Shown piece by piece: positions 54,638 through 62,966 of a DNA stretch of 64,000 nucleotides. The translations under genes and the position numbers were made by a program. Numbering within the stretch: position 1 is the first letter of the stretch; each line of letters begins with the position of its first letter. The DNA lies in NCBI RefSeq assembly GCF_027498035.1, contig NZ_CP114978.1, positions 3,534,001-3,598,000 on the forward strand, read 5' to 3'. A model generated the notes under the pieces. The model searched no databases, was not told the DNA's origin, and was given only the letters and a program-made list of their open reading frames with translations. The DNA comes from Pseudoxanthomonas sp. Its GTDB lineage: Bacteria; Pseudomonadota; Gammaproteobacteria; Xanthomonadales; Xanthomonadaceae.

Positions 54638-55834
54638 ATGAAGTTCCGTTTCGCCTTCGCTGCCCTGGCAACCGCCGCCTTCGGCGTGGCCATTGCCCAG
54701 ACGCCGCCGCCGGATGCGAGCACCGCGCCGCCGCCCGAAGTGCAGATCCCCGACGCGCCGGCACCGGCGGTGTCCAAGGCTTGGATCGTCATGGACGCGG
54801 CCAGCGGCCAGGTCCTGGCGGGCCAGAACATCAACGAGCACCTGGCCCCGGCCAGCATGACCAAGGTGATGACCTCCTACGTGCTGGCCGCCGAGCTGAA
54901 GAACGGCAAGATCAAGCGCGACGACCAGGTGATGATGACCGAGCGCGCCTGGCGCGAGGGCGGCGCCGGCACCGACGGCAGCTTCAGCGGCTTCCCGGTC
55001 AACCAGACCGCGCGCCTGGAAGACATGGAAAAAGGCATGGTGGTGCAGTCGGGCAACGACGCGGCCATCGCCCTGGCCGAGCACACCGCCGGCAGCGAGG
55101 AAGCCTTCGTCCAGCTGATGAACGCCTATGCCCAGCGCATCGGCATGAAGGATTCGCACTTTGCCGACGTGCACGGCCTGGCCGCCGACGGCCACTACTC
55201 CAGCGCCTACGACATGGCGCTGCTGGGCCGCGCGCTGATCCGTGATTACCCGGATACCTACGCCTACAACAAGATCAAGGAAATGACGGTCAACGGCATC
55301 ACCCAGCCGAACCGCAACCTGCTGCTGTGGCGCGACGCGAGCGTGGACGGCATCAAGACCGGCCATACCTCGCAGGCTGGCTACTGCATCATGAATTCGG
55401 CCGTGCGCGGCGACCAGCGCCTGATCACCGTGATCATGGGTGACGTGTCCGAAAAACAGCGCGCCAACGATTCGCTGGCACTGCTGAACTGGGGTTTCCG
55501 CTTCTTCGAAACCCACCGCCTGTACGAGCCGGGCAAGGTCCTGGCCACGCAGAAGGTGTGGAAGGGCGCGACCCAGCAGGTCCAGCTGGGCGTGGCCGCG
55601 CCGCTGCTGGTCGGCGTGCCGCGTGGCAAGTACGAACAGCTCAAGCCGACCATGGACGTGGCCAAGCAGCTGGTGGCGCCGATCAAGAAGGGCCAGCAGG
55701 TCGGCACGGTCAAGGTGAACCTGGATGGCAAGACCATCGCCCAGGCGCCGCTGGTGGCGATTGATGGCGTGGAAGAGGGTGGCTTCTTCCGCCGCCTGTG
55801 GGACGCCTTCTGGATGTGGTGGGAATCGGTCTGA
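54638..55834 (+). CDS. dacA: D-alanyl-D-alanine carboxypeptidase (PBP5/6 type)
   Basis: This enzyme removes the terminal D-Ala from pentapeptide stems. From the ATG at 54638 it has 398 residues: a signal peptide (residues 1-20, ending GVAIA), the penicillin-binding domain with Ser73 and Lys76 in PASMTKVMT (SxxK), SGN in VQSGNDAAIAL, and KTG in GIKTGHTSQAGYC, then the PBP5 C-terminal beta domain and an amphipathic helix (FFRRLWDAFWMWWESV) that anchors it to the membrane. AGGGG about ten bases upstream fits this start better than the ATGs at 54617 or 54629. A terminator follows. Confidence 0.95.
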   Translation: MKFRFAFAALATAAFGVAIAQTPPPDASTAPPPEVQIPDAPAPAVSKAWIVMDAASGQVLAGQNINEHLAPASMTKVMTSYVLAAELKNGKIKRDDQVMMTERAWREGGAGTDGSFSGFPVNQTARLEDMEKGMVVQSGNDAAIALAEHTAGSEEAFVQLMNAYAQRIGMKDSHFADVHGLAADGHYSSAYDMALLGRALIRDYPDTYAYNKIKEMTVNGITQPNRNLLLWRDASVDGIKTGHTSQAGYCIMNSAVRGDQRLITVIMGDVSEKQRANDSLALLNWGFRFFETHRLYEPGKVLATQKVWKGATQQVQLGVAAPLLVGVPRGKYEQLKPTMDVAKQLVAPIKKGQQVGTVKVNLDGKTIAQAPLVAIDGVEEGGFFRRLWDAFWMWWESV

Positions 55835-55862
55835 CGCCTCGCCGCGGCTGAACCGATAACGT

Positions 55863-55891
55863 GAAAAAGCCGGCCAATGCCGGCTTTTTCG
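55863..55891 (+). terminator. Intrinsic terminator after dacA
   Basis: AAAAAGCCGGC (55864-55874) pairs with GCCGGCTTTTT (55879-55889) over CAAT. The A-rich left and T-rich right arms would let it act on both strands. Confidence 0.9.
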
Positions 55892-56025
55892 CATCTGCAG
55901 CCGGCATGGCCCGGATCAGGGCGCGGGCCGCATCCGGGGCTGTCCGTTTCCGGACCGGGTCCGTCGCGGCGTGCCGGAAAGCCCCGGATGCGCTGGCTGG
56001 CGTGCCGTCGGGCTTGGGGGACGCC

Positions 56026-56054
56026 TTGGGTTTGGCCGGGCTCGACCCGATAAT
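56026..56054 (+). promoter_or_regulatory. Predicted leaderless promoter of ybeD-lipB
   Basis: TTGGGT (56026-56031) and GATAAT (56049-56054) are exactly 17 bases apart. GATAAT ends seven bases before the ybeD ATG, so transcription would start at the A of the start codon. No Shine-Dalgarno lies between. Confidence 0.6.
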
Positions 56055-56061
56055 CCCGGGC

Positions 56062-56340
56062 ATGGATATCTCTTCTGACAACCCCGATCACGGCTTCCAG
56101 TTCCCCGGCACCTTCGAGCTCAGCGCCATGGGCACGGCCGGCATCGCGCTGGAAACCGAACTTCCGCGCCTGCTGACCGCCGCCGGCATCAACGTGCTGG
56201 AAGAGCGCGTCAGCTGGAAGCATTCGTCCAATGGCAAGTACGTCTCGGTGCGCATCGCCTTCCACGCCGAAGACCGCGCCCAGTACGATGCCGCGCACGA
56301 AGCCCTGCGCGACCACCCGGAAGTGAAGTGGACGATCTGA
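56062..56340 (+). CDS. ybeD: DUF493 family protein YbeD
   Basis: The 92-residue product matches DUF493 (E. coli YbeD): FQFPGTFELSAMG at the N-terminus, then ERVSWKHSSNGKYVSVRIAFHAEDRAQ, an ACT-like fold thought to be regulatory. Function is not firmly established; it lies between dacA and lipB as in E. coli, where it was suggested to be linked to lipoate or peptidoglycan metabolism. It has its own likely promoter and overlaps lipB by 13 bases. Confidence 0.93.
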   Translation: MDISSDNPDHGFQFPGTFELSAMGTAGIALETELPRLLTAAGINVLEERVSWKHSSNGKYVSVRIAFHAEDRAQYDAAHEALRDHPEVKWTI

Positions 56341-57047
56341 CCGCGGCCTGCGCGCTGCCGGACGCCGAGGCTGCCGTCGCGCGCGCGCCGCTTCCAGCCA
56401 GCGTGCACGACCTGGGGCGCCAGCCGTACGAACCGGTCTGGCGTGCCATGCAGCGCTTCACCGATGCGCGCGACGAATCCAAGCCCGACGCGTTGTGGGT
56501 GGTGGAACATGATCCGGTCTTCACCCTGGGCCAGGCCGGCAAGCCCGAGCACGTGCTGGCCGCTGGCGACATCCCGGTGATCCACGTCGACCGCGGCGGC
56601 CAGGTGACCTATCACGGCCCCGGCCAGCTGGTGGTGTATCCGCTGCTGGACCTCAAGCGCCTGAAGATCGGCGTACGCGACTACGTCTGCCTGATCGAAC
56701 AGGCCATCATCGATACCTGCGCCGAGTGGAACATCACCGCCGAGCGCAAGGACGGCGCGCCGGGCGTGTACGTGGCCGGTGCCAAGATCGGCGCGCTCGG
56801 CATCCGCGTGCGTCGCGGCTGCACCTTCCATGGCCTGAGCTTCAATATCGCCATGGATCTGGAGCCGTTCCAGCGCATCAATCCCTGCGGTTACCAAGGC
56901 CTGCAGACCATCGCGCTGTCCGACCTGGGCGGACCGGCGTCGATCGAGACGGTGAAGACGGTGCTGCTGGAGAAGATCGCAGCGTTGTTCAAGCTGGAAC
57001 TAACCCGGGTCGATGGACTGCCGGACGCGCTGCGGGCGGGCGAATAG
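56328..57047 (+). CDS. lipB: Octanoyltransferase LipB
   Basis: LipB moves octanoate from acyl carrier protein to lipoyl domains, the first step of endogenous lipoate synthesis. The 239-residue product starts at GTG overlapping ybeD. Catalytic residues are Cys187 in INPCGYQGLQ and Lys153 in AGAKIGALGI; DRGGQVTYHGPGQLVVYP is the active-site loop. The partner lipA (lipoyl synthase) usually follows but is not here: the next gene is on the other strand. LipA must be elsewhere in the genome. Confidence 0.95.
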   Translation: MDDLTAACALPDAEAAVARAPLPASVHDLGRQPYEPVWRAMQRFTDARDESKPDALWVVEHDPVFTLGQAGKPEHVLAAGDIPVIHVDRGGQVTYHGPGQLVVYPLLDLKRLKIGVRDYVCLIEQAIIDTCAEWNITAERKDGAPGVYVAGAKIGALGIRVRRGCTFHGLSFNIAMDLEPFQRINPCGYQGLQTIALSDLGGPASIETVKTVLLEKIAALFKLELTRVDGLPDALRAGE

Positions 57048-57513
57048 CCACAGCACAATTGGAACTGGAATGATCGGCGCAAGATGGAAAAATGCTTCCG
57101 CCGGCCCCAAGGGCGGATTGGCGGATGCGGCAAACAGCATGGTCTGCAGCAATGCAGCGGCCAACCACAGCCCGAGCGACAACGTCACATGCCAGGCTTC
57201 GTTGCGACGCAGACAAGGCCTGAGCACGCCGGCCGCCACGCCAAGGCCCTGACGACAGATAAAAGACACCGCCCAGTAGCGCGTAGGACAACCTCGGCTC
57301 GCTCAGCGCTGGGCCAAGCCCATTTTCGAGCGCGTCGGCAATAACCGTCCAGACGCATGACGCCATGCTGGCAGCAGGAATCCCCAACAGCAGCAGATAG
57401 CCAAGGCCAGCCAGCAGATCCATGCCGAGCTGCCTGCCTGAGCGGGGCACTGGGCGTCGAGCCGCCGAAGCCGGCAATTGCGATCGCGGTGCTTGATAAG
57501 GATTGGGCTGCAT
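57000..57513 (-). pseudogene. Frameshifted small membrane protein of the NPYxAP type
   Basis: On the minus strand a protein starting MQPNPYQAPRSQ at 57513 reads through two hydrophobic segments, then shifts frame. The downstream part (GLGVAAGVLRPCLRR..., then two more hydrophobic segments, ending IDPG at 57000) is in another frame. Removing one G from the GGG at 57247-57249 (+ strand CCC) restores one frame of about 170 residues with four membrane segments. It is either a real +1 frameshift or a sequencing error. The NPYQAP start is seen in small bacterial membrane proteins of unknown function. It overlaps the lipB end by 48 bases and is divergent from glnE. Confidence 0.7.
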
Positions 57514-57568
57514 ACGCTTTCCTTGCGCTGGAAACATCCTGACAGCGGCTGATGCACACTTGCCGCCC

Positions 57569-60370
57569 ATGACCAGTGTGCCAGACCCCATTGCCAAGGC
57601 CCTGCGCAGATTGCGCGACGCGTCGCCGGAGATCGCGCAGGCGCTCGCCGCGTCCGAGGTTGAAGCGCAGCTCGCGTGTTTGGCGCAGGCCAGCGACTTC
57701 GCCATCGATACGCTGTGCCGCCAGCCCGCCCTGCTCGCGCACCTGTTGAAAGACGCCAGCCGCGCGCTTGAAGTGCCGATGCTGTCGGCGACATCGCCCG
57801 AGCAGTGGCCCGCGCTGCTGCGTGGCTACCGCACCGCTGAATCCACCCGCCTGATCTGGCGCGACGTGGTCGAGGGCGCCGATGTCGATGAAATCCTGGC
57901 GGGCAGCACGCGCCTGGCCGAGGTCTGCCTGCAGGCCGGGCTGGCGGCGCTGGAAGGCGAGTTCGTCGCCAAGCATGGACAGGTCCGCGATGCCGAAGGC
58001 CAGGTCGTGCGGCTGGTGGTGTTCGGCCTGGGCAAGCTCGGCGGCGGCGAGCTGAATTTCTCGTCGGACGTGGACCTGGTCTACGCGTTTGCAGCGCAGG
58101 GCGAGTCCGATGGCCCGCGGCCGCTGGCGGCCGAGGAGTATTTCGCGCGGCTGGGCCAGCGCCTGGCACGCCTGCTGGATGAAATGACCCCCGATGGTTT
58201 CAGCCATCGCGTTGACCTGCGCCTGCGCCCTTACGGTACCGCCGGGCGCGTGGCGCTGTCGTTCGCGGGCATGGATCGCTACTTCCAGCAGGAAGGCCGC
58301 GACTGGGAGCGCTATGCCTGGCTCAAGGCGCGTGCAGTGGCAGGGGATATCGAGGCGGGTGAAGCGTGGCTGCAGACGCTGCGCCCGTTCGTCTACCGGC
58401 GCTACCTGGACTTCACCGCACTCGATGGCCTGCGGGCGATGAAGGCGATGATCACGGCCGAAGTCGCGCGTCGCGAAATGGCCGATGACATCAAGCGCGG
58501 TGCGGGCGGGATTCGCGAGATCGAGTTCCTTGCCCAGGCCTTGCAGCTGGTCCACGGCGGCCGCGATGCGCGCCTGCGCCAGCGCGGCTTGCGCGCGGCA
58601 CTGGCGGCGCTGGTGGAAGCACGGCTGCTGTCAGCCCCGGTGGCTGATGGATTGCGCACGGCGTACCGCTTCCTGCGCGTGCTGGAGAATCGCCTGCAGA
58701 TGCTGCGTGACGCGCAGACCCACACGCTGCCCGACAACGCGGACGATGCGGCGCGGATCGCGGCCTCGCTGGATTTTTCCGATATTGCGGCGCTGCGCGC
58801 TGCCCTGCAGGTGCAGCGCGATGTCGTGTCCGCGGCGTTCGCACCGCTGATGGCTGCGCCGGAGAAGGCGCAGGACAGCAGCGAACTGGCACCGTTCCAG
58901 CGGATGCTCGACAGTCGCGATGCGGAAGACGCGCTGGCCGAAGCCGGGTTCGCCGATGCCGCGCAGGCCAACACGCGACTGCGTGATTTCCTCAAGGCAC
59001 CGGGGGTGGCTGCGCTGTCCGACGTGGCGCGTGCGCGGCTGGATCGGGTTCTGCCTGCGGTGCTGCAGGCCGCGTCCTTGTCCGCCCAGCCCGATGCGGC
59101 CCTGCAGCGCAGCCTAGCCTTGCTGCAGTCCATCCTGCGCCGCGCGAGCTACCTGGCGCTGCTGGATGAGGCGCCGCGCGCGCTGGCGCGCCTGGTGGAC
59201 GTGGTCGCGCGCAGCGCCTGGCTGGCCGAACGGGTCGCGCAATATCCGCTGCTGCTCGACGAACTGCTGGATGCGCGTGCGGCGGGTCCGTTGCCGGATC
59301 GCGCGGCGATGGCGACGGCATGCAATGCAGCCTTGAACGAACTCGACCCGGAGCTGGCCCTGCGCCGGCTCAATGAAACACGCCTGGCGTTCGGCTTCCG
59401 CATCGCGCTGGCGGCGCTGGACGTGCGCCAGCCCGCGGACGATTCGTCGCGGCAACTGGCCTGGCTGGCCGATGCGGTCTGCAGCGTGGTGCTGCGCATG
59501 GCGCGCACCGCGGTGGAGGACGCGCATGGACATGTCGCCGATGGCCAGTTCGCGCTGGTCGGTTACGGCAGCCTGGGCGGCGAGGAAATGGGCTTCGGCT
59601 CGGACCTGGACCTGGTGTTCCTGTTCCGTGCGCCGGCCGATGCGATGTCCGATGGTGCGCGTGCACTGGATGCCGCGCGCTGGCATCTGCGCCTGGCCCA
59701 GAAGGTCGTGGCCTTGCTGGAAACCATGACCAGTGCCGGGCGCCTGTTCGCCGTGGACGTGCGCCTGCGCCCGGACGGTGCCAAGGGCCTGCTGGTGACT
59801 TCGCTGGACAGCTACACCGACTACCAGCGTCATCGCGCCTGGACCTGGGAACACCAGGCGCTGGTGCGCGCGCGTGCCGTTGCCGGCGATGCGGCATTGC
59901 TAGACGCCTTCGAGCAGACCCGCGCGCAGACGCTGGCGACCGAGCGCGACCCGGACAAGCTGCGCGAGGACGTGCTGCACATGCGCAGCCGCATGCGGGC
60001 CGAACTCGACCGCAGCACCGCCGGCCGCTTCGACCTGAAGCAGGGCGCGGGCGGCCTGGTCGATCTGGAATTCCTGCTGCAGGCGCTGGTGCTCGGGCAT
60101 GGCGCCCGGCAACCGGCACTGCTGGCGCCGCGCAACACGCGCGCGCTGCTGCAGGCGATGGTCGAAGCATCGCTGCTGATGCCCGCGGTGGCCGCGCAGC
60201 TGGTCAATGCCCACACCACGCTGCTGGCCGCCGGCCTGTCGTGCACGCTGGACCGCCGTCCGCGCCTGACGCAGCCGACGCCGGAGATCCTGCAGGCGCG
60301 GGCCGATGTCACCGCCGCGTGCGAAGCCGGTGGCCTTGCGTTCGTCGCAGGACGTGACGAAGCCCTTTGA
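57569..60370 (+). CDS. glnE: Bifunctional glutamine synthetase adenylyltransferase / adenylyl-removing enzyme GlnE
   Basis: GlnE adenylylates and de-adenylylates glutamine synthetase in response to PII and glutamine. From the ATG at 57569 the protein is 933 residues with two nucleotidyltransferase domains. The N-terminal adenylyl-removing half has GLGKLGGGELNFSSDVDLVYAF (Asp167, Asp169), and the C-terminal adenylylating half has GYGSLGGEEMGFGSDLDLVFLF (Asp679, Asp681). The GlnD_UR_UTase-type middle and C-terminal region with VDLEFLLQALVLGHG follows. It is divergent from the frameshifted gene (55 bases between starts) and convergent with the ELM1 gene. Confidence 0.96.
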   Translation: MTSVPDPIAKALRRLRDASPEIAQALAASEVEAQLACLAQASDFAIDTLCRQPALLAHLLKDASRALEVPMLSATSPEQWPALLRGYRTAESTRLIWRDVVEGADVDEILAGSTRLAEVCLQAGLAALEGEFVAKHGQVRDAEGQVVRLVVFGLGKLGGGELNFSSDVDLVYAFAAQGESDGPRPLAAEEYFARLGQRLARLLDEMTPDGFSHRVDLRLRPYGTAGRVALSFAGMDRYFQQEGRDWERYAWLKARAVAGDIEAGEAWLQTLRPFVYRRYLDFTALDGLRAMKAMITAEVARREMADDIKRGAGGIREIEFLAQALQLVHGGRDARLRQRGLRAALAALVEARLLSAPVADGLRTAYRFLRVLENRLQMLRDAQTHTLPDNADDAARIAASLDFSDIAALRAALQVQRDVVSAAFAPLMAAPEKAQDSSELAPFQRMLDSRDAEDALAEAGFADAAQANTRLRDFLKAPGVAALSDVARARLDRVLPAVLQAASLSAQPDAALQRSLALLQSILRRASYLALLDEAPRALARLVDVVARSAWLAERVAQYPLLLDELLDARAAGPLPDRAAMATACNAALNELDPELALRRLNETRLAFGFRIALAALDVRQPADDSSRQLAWLADAVCSVVLRMARTAVEDAHGHVADGQFALVGYGSLGGEEMGFGSDLDLVFLFRAPADAMSDGARALDAARWHLRLAQKVVALLETMTSAGRLFAVDVRLRPDGAKGLLVTSLDSYTDYQRHRAWTWEHQALVRARAVAGDAALLDAFEQTRAQTLATERDPDKLREDVLHMRSRMRAELDRSTAGRFDLKQGAGGLVDLEFLLQALVLGHGARQPALLAPRNTRALLQAMVEASLLMPAVAAQLVNAHTTLLAAGLSCTLDRRPRLTQPTPEILQARADVTAACEAGGLAFVAGRDEAL

Positions 60371-60400
60371 GGGGCGCGTGCACAGGAGAAACGGTCGCGG

Positions 60401-61354
60401 CTACGCGATGGCCAGGCGCTGTTTGACCTGCGCGGCAATCCGCACGGTCTCGCGCAATGGCAGTACCTGGAAAGGTTCCAGTGCTTGGTCCAACACATGG
60501 ATGCGTCCACGTTCAAGCAAGGCATGCAGGAAGTGCTGCGGGCGGCCGCGCACGCGCCCGGGCGCATGTACGTACACCGGTGCGTGCGTGGCGCAGGCTT
60601 CGGAGAGCATGTTCACCGAGTCGGCCGTGCAGACGATGCGCCCGGCCCAGCCGAGCAGGCCGGCATACGGATTGACGCCGTCGCGTTCGTCGCACCACAG
60701 CAGGTGCGAGGTGCCGGCATAGCGTTGGCGCAACGCGGCGACGACTTCGGCCGGCGTGCGCCGCGAGGTGGCGATCATCAGCGTGCCGCTTTCGTCCCGC
60801 ACCACGGGGTCGATCGCTGCGCAGAGGCGCTGGACCTCGCCGGCATCGAGTGCCGCATGTGCGCTGGGGCCGCCGACCAGCAGCGCGGTGCGCGGGCCGG
60901 GCAGGGCGCCGAGTTGCGGGAACTGCTGGCGCGCATCGGCCAGCCACGCGTCGTCCACCGGGTTGAGGCTGCCGAGCAGGGTCAGCACGTTGTCGCCGCG
61001 CAGGCGGTCGTGCTCGGGGACGATCAGCAGGTCCCAGTGGCGCGGGTCGATGCGTGGGTCGAGGATCTGCACCGCGCAGCTGCCACGCGCACGCAGCAGG
61101 CGGGTCGCCAGCGCGGCCTGGCGTCCGCAGCCGATGGCCAGCGTCGGCGTGTGTGCAAGGGCGGCCTGGAACTGCGGGCCGAAGGCGGTGTCACTGCCGG
61201 GCAGCAGGCGGGGCGCCAGCGGCTTCCATGGCGCGCGTGTCCGCAACACCCAGTCGCGTGCGGGCAAGGCCAACGCATGGGCCAACGCCGTGGCCTGACG
61301 CACGTTGCCTGCATGGCCGTCGGTCAGGGTCCAGGTGCGTGGGGAAGAGGTCAT
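60401..61354 (-). CDS. Mitochondrial fission ELM1-family protein (PF06258)
   Basis: The 317-residue product matches the bacterial ELM1-like family: WTLTDGHAGNVRQATALAHAL at the N-terminus, ILDPRIDPRHWDLLIVPEHDRL in the middle, and CTADSVNMLSEACATHAPVYVHAPGR near the C-terminus, resembling a glycosyltransferase-B fold. Bacterial members are predicted sugar-related or envelope proteins, but no activity is established. The start MTSSPRT at 61354 is the only one with conserved sequence following. It is convergent with glnE (30-base gap) and divergent from the nitroreductase. Confidence 0.85.
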   Translation of the reverse strand: MTSSPRTWTLTDGHAGNVRQATALAHALALPARDWVLRTRAPWKPLAPRLLPGSDTAFGPQFQAALAHTPTLAIGCGRQAALATRLLRARGSCAVQILDPRIDPRHWDLLIVPEHDRLRGDNVLTLLGSLNPVDDAWLADARQQFPQLGALPGPRTALLVGGPSAHAALDAGEVQRLCAAIDPVVRDESGTLMIATSRRTPAEVVAALRQRYAGTSHLLWCDERDGVNPYAGLLGWAGRIVCTADSVNMLSEACATHAPVYVHAPGRVRGRPQHFLHALLERGRIHVLDQALEPFQVLPLRETVRIAAQVKQRLAIA

Positions 61355-61525
61355 GGTGGGCGTGCAGCCGGCGAAACAGGCAAAGGGAAAAACGCAGCTT
61401 TGTTCTGGAACCCAAAACAATCCGTTGCGGATTGCCCGGGTGTTGCACCAGCGGCCACACCCTACACTGCCGCCCTGCATCGGGTGAAGCCATCCGCTGC
61501 GCCCTTGTCCCCATGGAGCTGTTCG

Positions 61526-62116
61526 ATGTCCCAGACCCTCGATGCCGCCGCGCTGGACCAGCTGTTCCGCACGGCGCGCACCCAGAACGCGTTCACTGAC
61601 CAGCCGGTCACCGATGAAGAACTGCACGCGCTGTACGAACTGCTGAAGTGGGGTCCGACCGCGGCCAACGGCACGCCGGCGCGCTTCGTGTTCGTGAAGT
61701 CGCCCGAAGCCAAGGCCAGGCTGAAGCCAGCGCTGTCGGACAACAACACCGGCAAGTCGATGGCTGCGCCGGTCACGGTGATCGTGGCGCATGACCTGGA
61801 CTTCCACGAGCAGCTGCCCGTGCTGTTCCCGCATGCCGATGCCAAGGCCTGGTTTGATGGCCCGCAGGAGGCGCGCGTGGAAGCGGCCTTCCGCAACGGC
61901 ACGCTGCAGGGCGCCTATCTGATCCTGGCCGCGCGCGCGCTGGGGCTGGATGCCGGCCCGATGTCCGGTTTCGACAATGCCAAGGTCGACGAGGCGTTCT
62001 TCGCCGGGACCTCGATCAGGTCCAACTTCTTGGTCAACCTGGGCCATGGCGATCCGGCCGGCGTGTTCCCGCGCCTGCCGCGCCTGTCCTTCGACGATGC
62101 CGCGCGCATCGCCTGA
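61526..62116 (+). CDS. Nitroreductase family protein (RutE/HadB-like)
   Basis: The 196-residue product is a flavin nitroreductase-fold enzyme, the same length as E. coli RutE. Seen: QNAFTDQPVTDEELHALYELLKWGPTAANGTPARF for FMN binding, GRLLKPALSDNN-like region and GLDAGPMSGFDNAKVDEAFF followed by RSNFLVNLGHGDPAGVFPRLPRL. RutE reduces 3-hydroxypropionate-type semialdehydes; HadB and related enzymes reduce other substrates, so the role is open. It stands alone, divergent from the ELM1 gene, with a 171-base spacer. Confidence 0.85.
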   Translation: MSQTLDAAALDQLFRTARTQNAFTDQPVTDEELHALYELLKWGPTAANGTPARFVFVKSPEAKARLKPALSDNNTGKSMAAPVTVIVAHDLDFHEQLPVLFPHADAKAWFDGPQEARVEAAFRNGTLQGAYLILAARALGLDAGPMSGFDNAKVDEAFFAGTSIRSNFLVNLGHGDPAGVFPRLPRLSFDDAARIA

Positions 62117-62197
62117 TCCAGCACGGTTTCCGATTCACCTGGCGGCAACGCCACCGCTGTTCCCTTAGCCGCCACACACCACCCTAGGAGTTCTTCC

Positions 62198-62776
62198 ATG
62201 CGCAAGTTCCTGCTCGCCGCCGCCCTGTCCGCCCTGGTCGCCCCGGCGTTCGCTGCTCCTGTCACCTACAAGCTCGACCCGACCCACACCGACGTGATCG
62301 CCACCTGGAACCACTTCGGCTTCTCCAACCCTAGCGCCCATTTCGGCGATGCCGATGGCAGCGTCACCTATGATGCAGCCAAGGTGTCGGCTTCCAGCGT
62401 GCAGGTCACCTTCCCGCTGACCGGCCTGGACACCTTCGTGCCCAAGCTGACCGCGCACCTGAGCGGCGACGAATTCTTCGACGCGGCCAAGTTCCCGAGC
62501 GCGACCTTCAAGAGCACCAAGGTGGAAGCCGCGGGCAAGGACAAGCTGAAGGTCACTGGCGACCTGACCATCAAGGGCATCACCAAGCCGGTCGTGCTGA
62601 ATGTCACTTTGAACAAGCTCGGCGAGCACCCGATGAAGAAGACCCAGTCGATCGGTTTCGACGCGACCGCCACGGTCAAGCGTTCGGACTTCGGCGTCGG
62701 TGCCTACGCGCCGATGGTCAGCGATGAAGTGAAGCTGCACATCACCACCGAAGCCGACGCGCCGAAGGCCCAGTGA
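62198..62776 (+). CDS. YceI-family periplasmic protein
   Basis: The 192-residue product has a signal peptide (residues 1-20, ending APAFA) and a YceI lipocalin-like beta-barrel: TYKLDPTHTDVIATWNHFGFSNPSAHF at the start, VTFPLTGLDTFVPKLTAHLSGDEFFDAAKFP in the middle, and LNKLGEHPMKKTQSIGFDATATVKRSDFGVGAY near the end. YceI proteins bind isoprenoid quinones or polyprenoids; the physiological role is not settled. CTAGGAG lies before the ATG. It is convergent with the cut PLP enzyme; a hairpin and a REP pair lie between. Confidence 0.92.
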   Translation: MRKFLLAAALSALVAPAFAAPVTYKLDPTHTDVIATWNHFGFSNPSAHFGDADGSVTYDAAKVSASSVQVTFPLTGLDTFVPKLTAHLSGDEFFDAAKFPSATFKSTKVEAAGKDKLKVTGDLTIKGITKPVVLNVTLNKLGEHPMKKTQSIGFDATATVKRSDFGVGAYAPMVSDEVKLHITTEADAPKAQ

Positions 62777-62822
62777 TGTTGCGATGGAGTCGGTGATCGC
62801 GCCGGCTCCATCCGCAAAATAA

Positions 62823-62858
62823 CAACGCCGCCGGGTGCGAATCCGGCGGCGTTGTCGT
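62823..62858. terminator. Bidirectional hairpin between yceI and the PLP enzyme
   Basis: CAACGCCGCCGG (62823-62834) pairs perfectly with CCGGCGGCGTTG (62843-62854) over an eight-base loop. On the minus strand it is followed by TTATTTTG, so it terminates best for the PLP gene; on the plus strand the T tract is poor. Confidence 0.7.
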
Positions 62859-62884
62859 GTCTGGAGGAACCGCTTCAGCCGGCA

Positions 62885-62947
62885 GTAGAGCGGGTCTTGA
62901 CCCGCCGTCCCCGCCGGCCAGGAGCGGCGGGTCAAGACCCGCCCTGC
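62885..62947. repeat. GTAG-type REP pair (inverted), second copy
   Basis: A 23-base unit starting GTAGAGCGGGTCTTG lies at 62885-62907, and its inverse lies at 62925-62947 (starting GCAGGGCGGG on its own strand, a G-C variant of GTAG). Each is a hairpin around CGGGTC/GACCCG. Spacing is 17 bases. The stem sequence differs from the copy at 14657, but the tetranucleotide end and arrangement are the same. Confidence 0.82.
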
Positions 62948-62966
62948 GAAGCCGAATGTCTGTGCG

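Noticed and set aside
61355..61525. A sigma-70 promoter for the nitroreductase (TTGCAC ... TACACT)
   Set aside because: The spacing is 14 bases, too short, and no other -35 is well placed, so no promoter is called.
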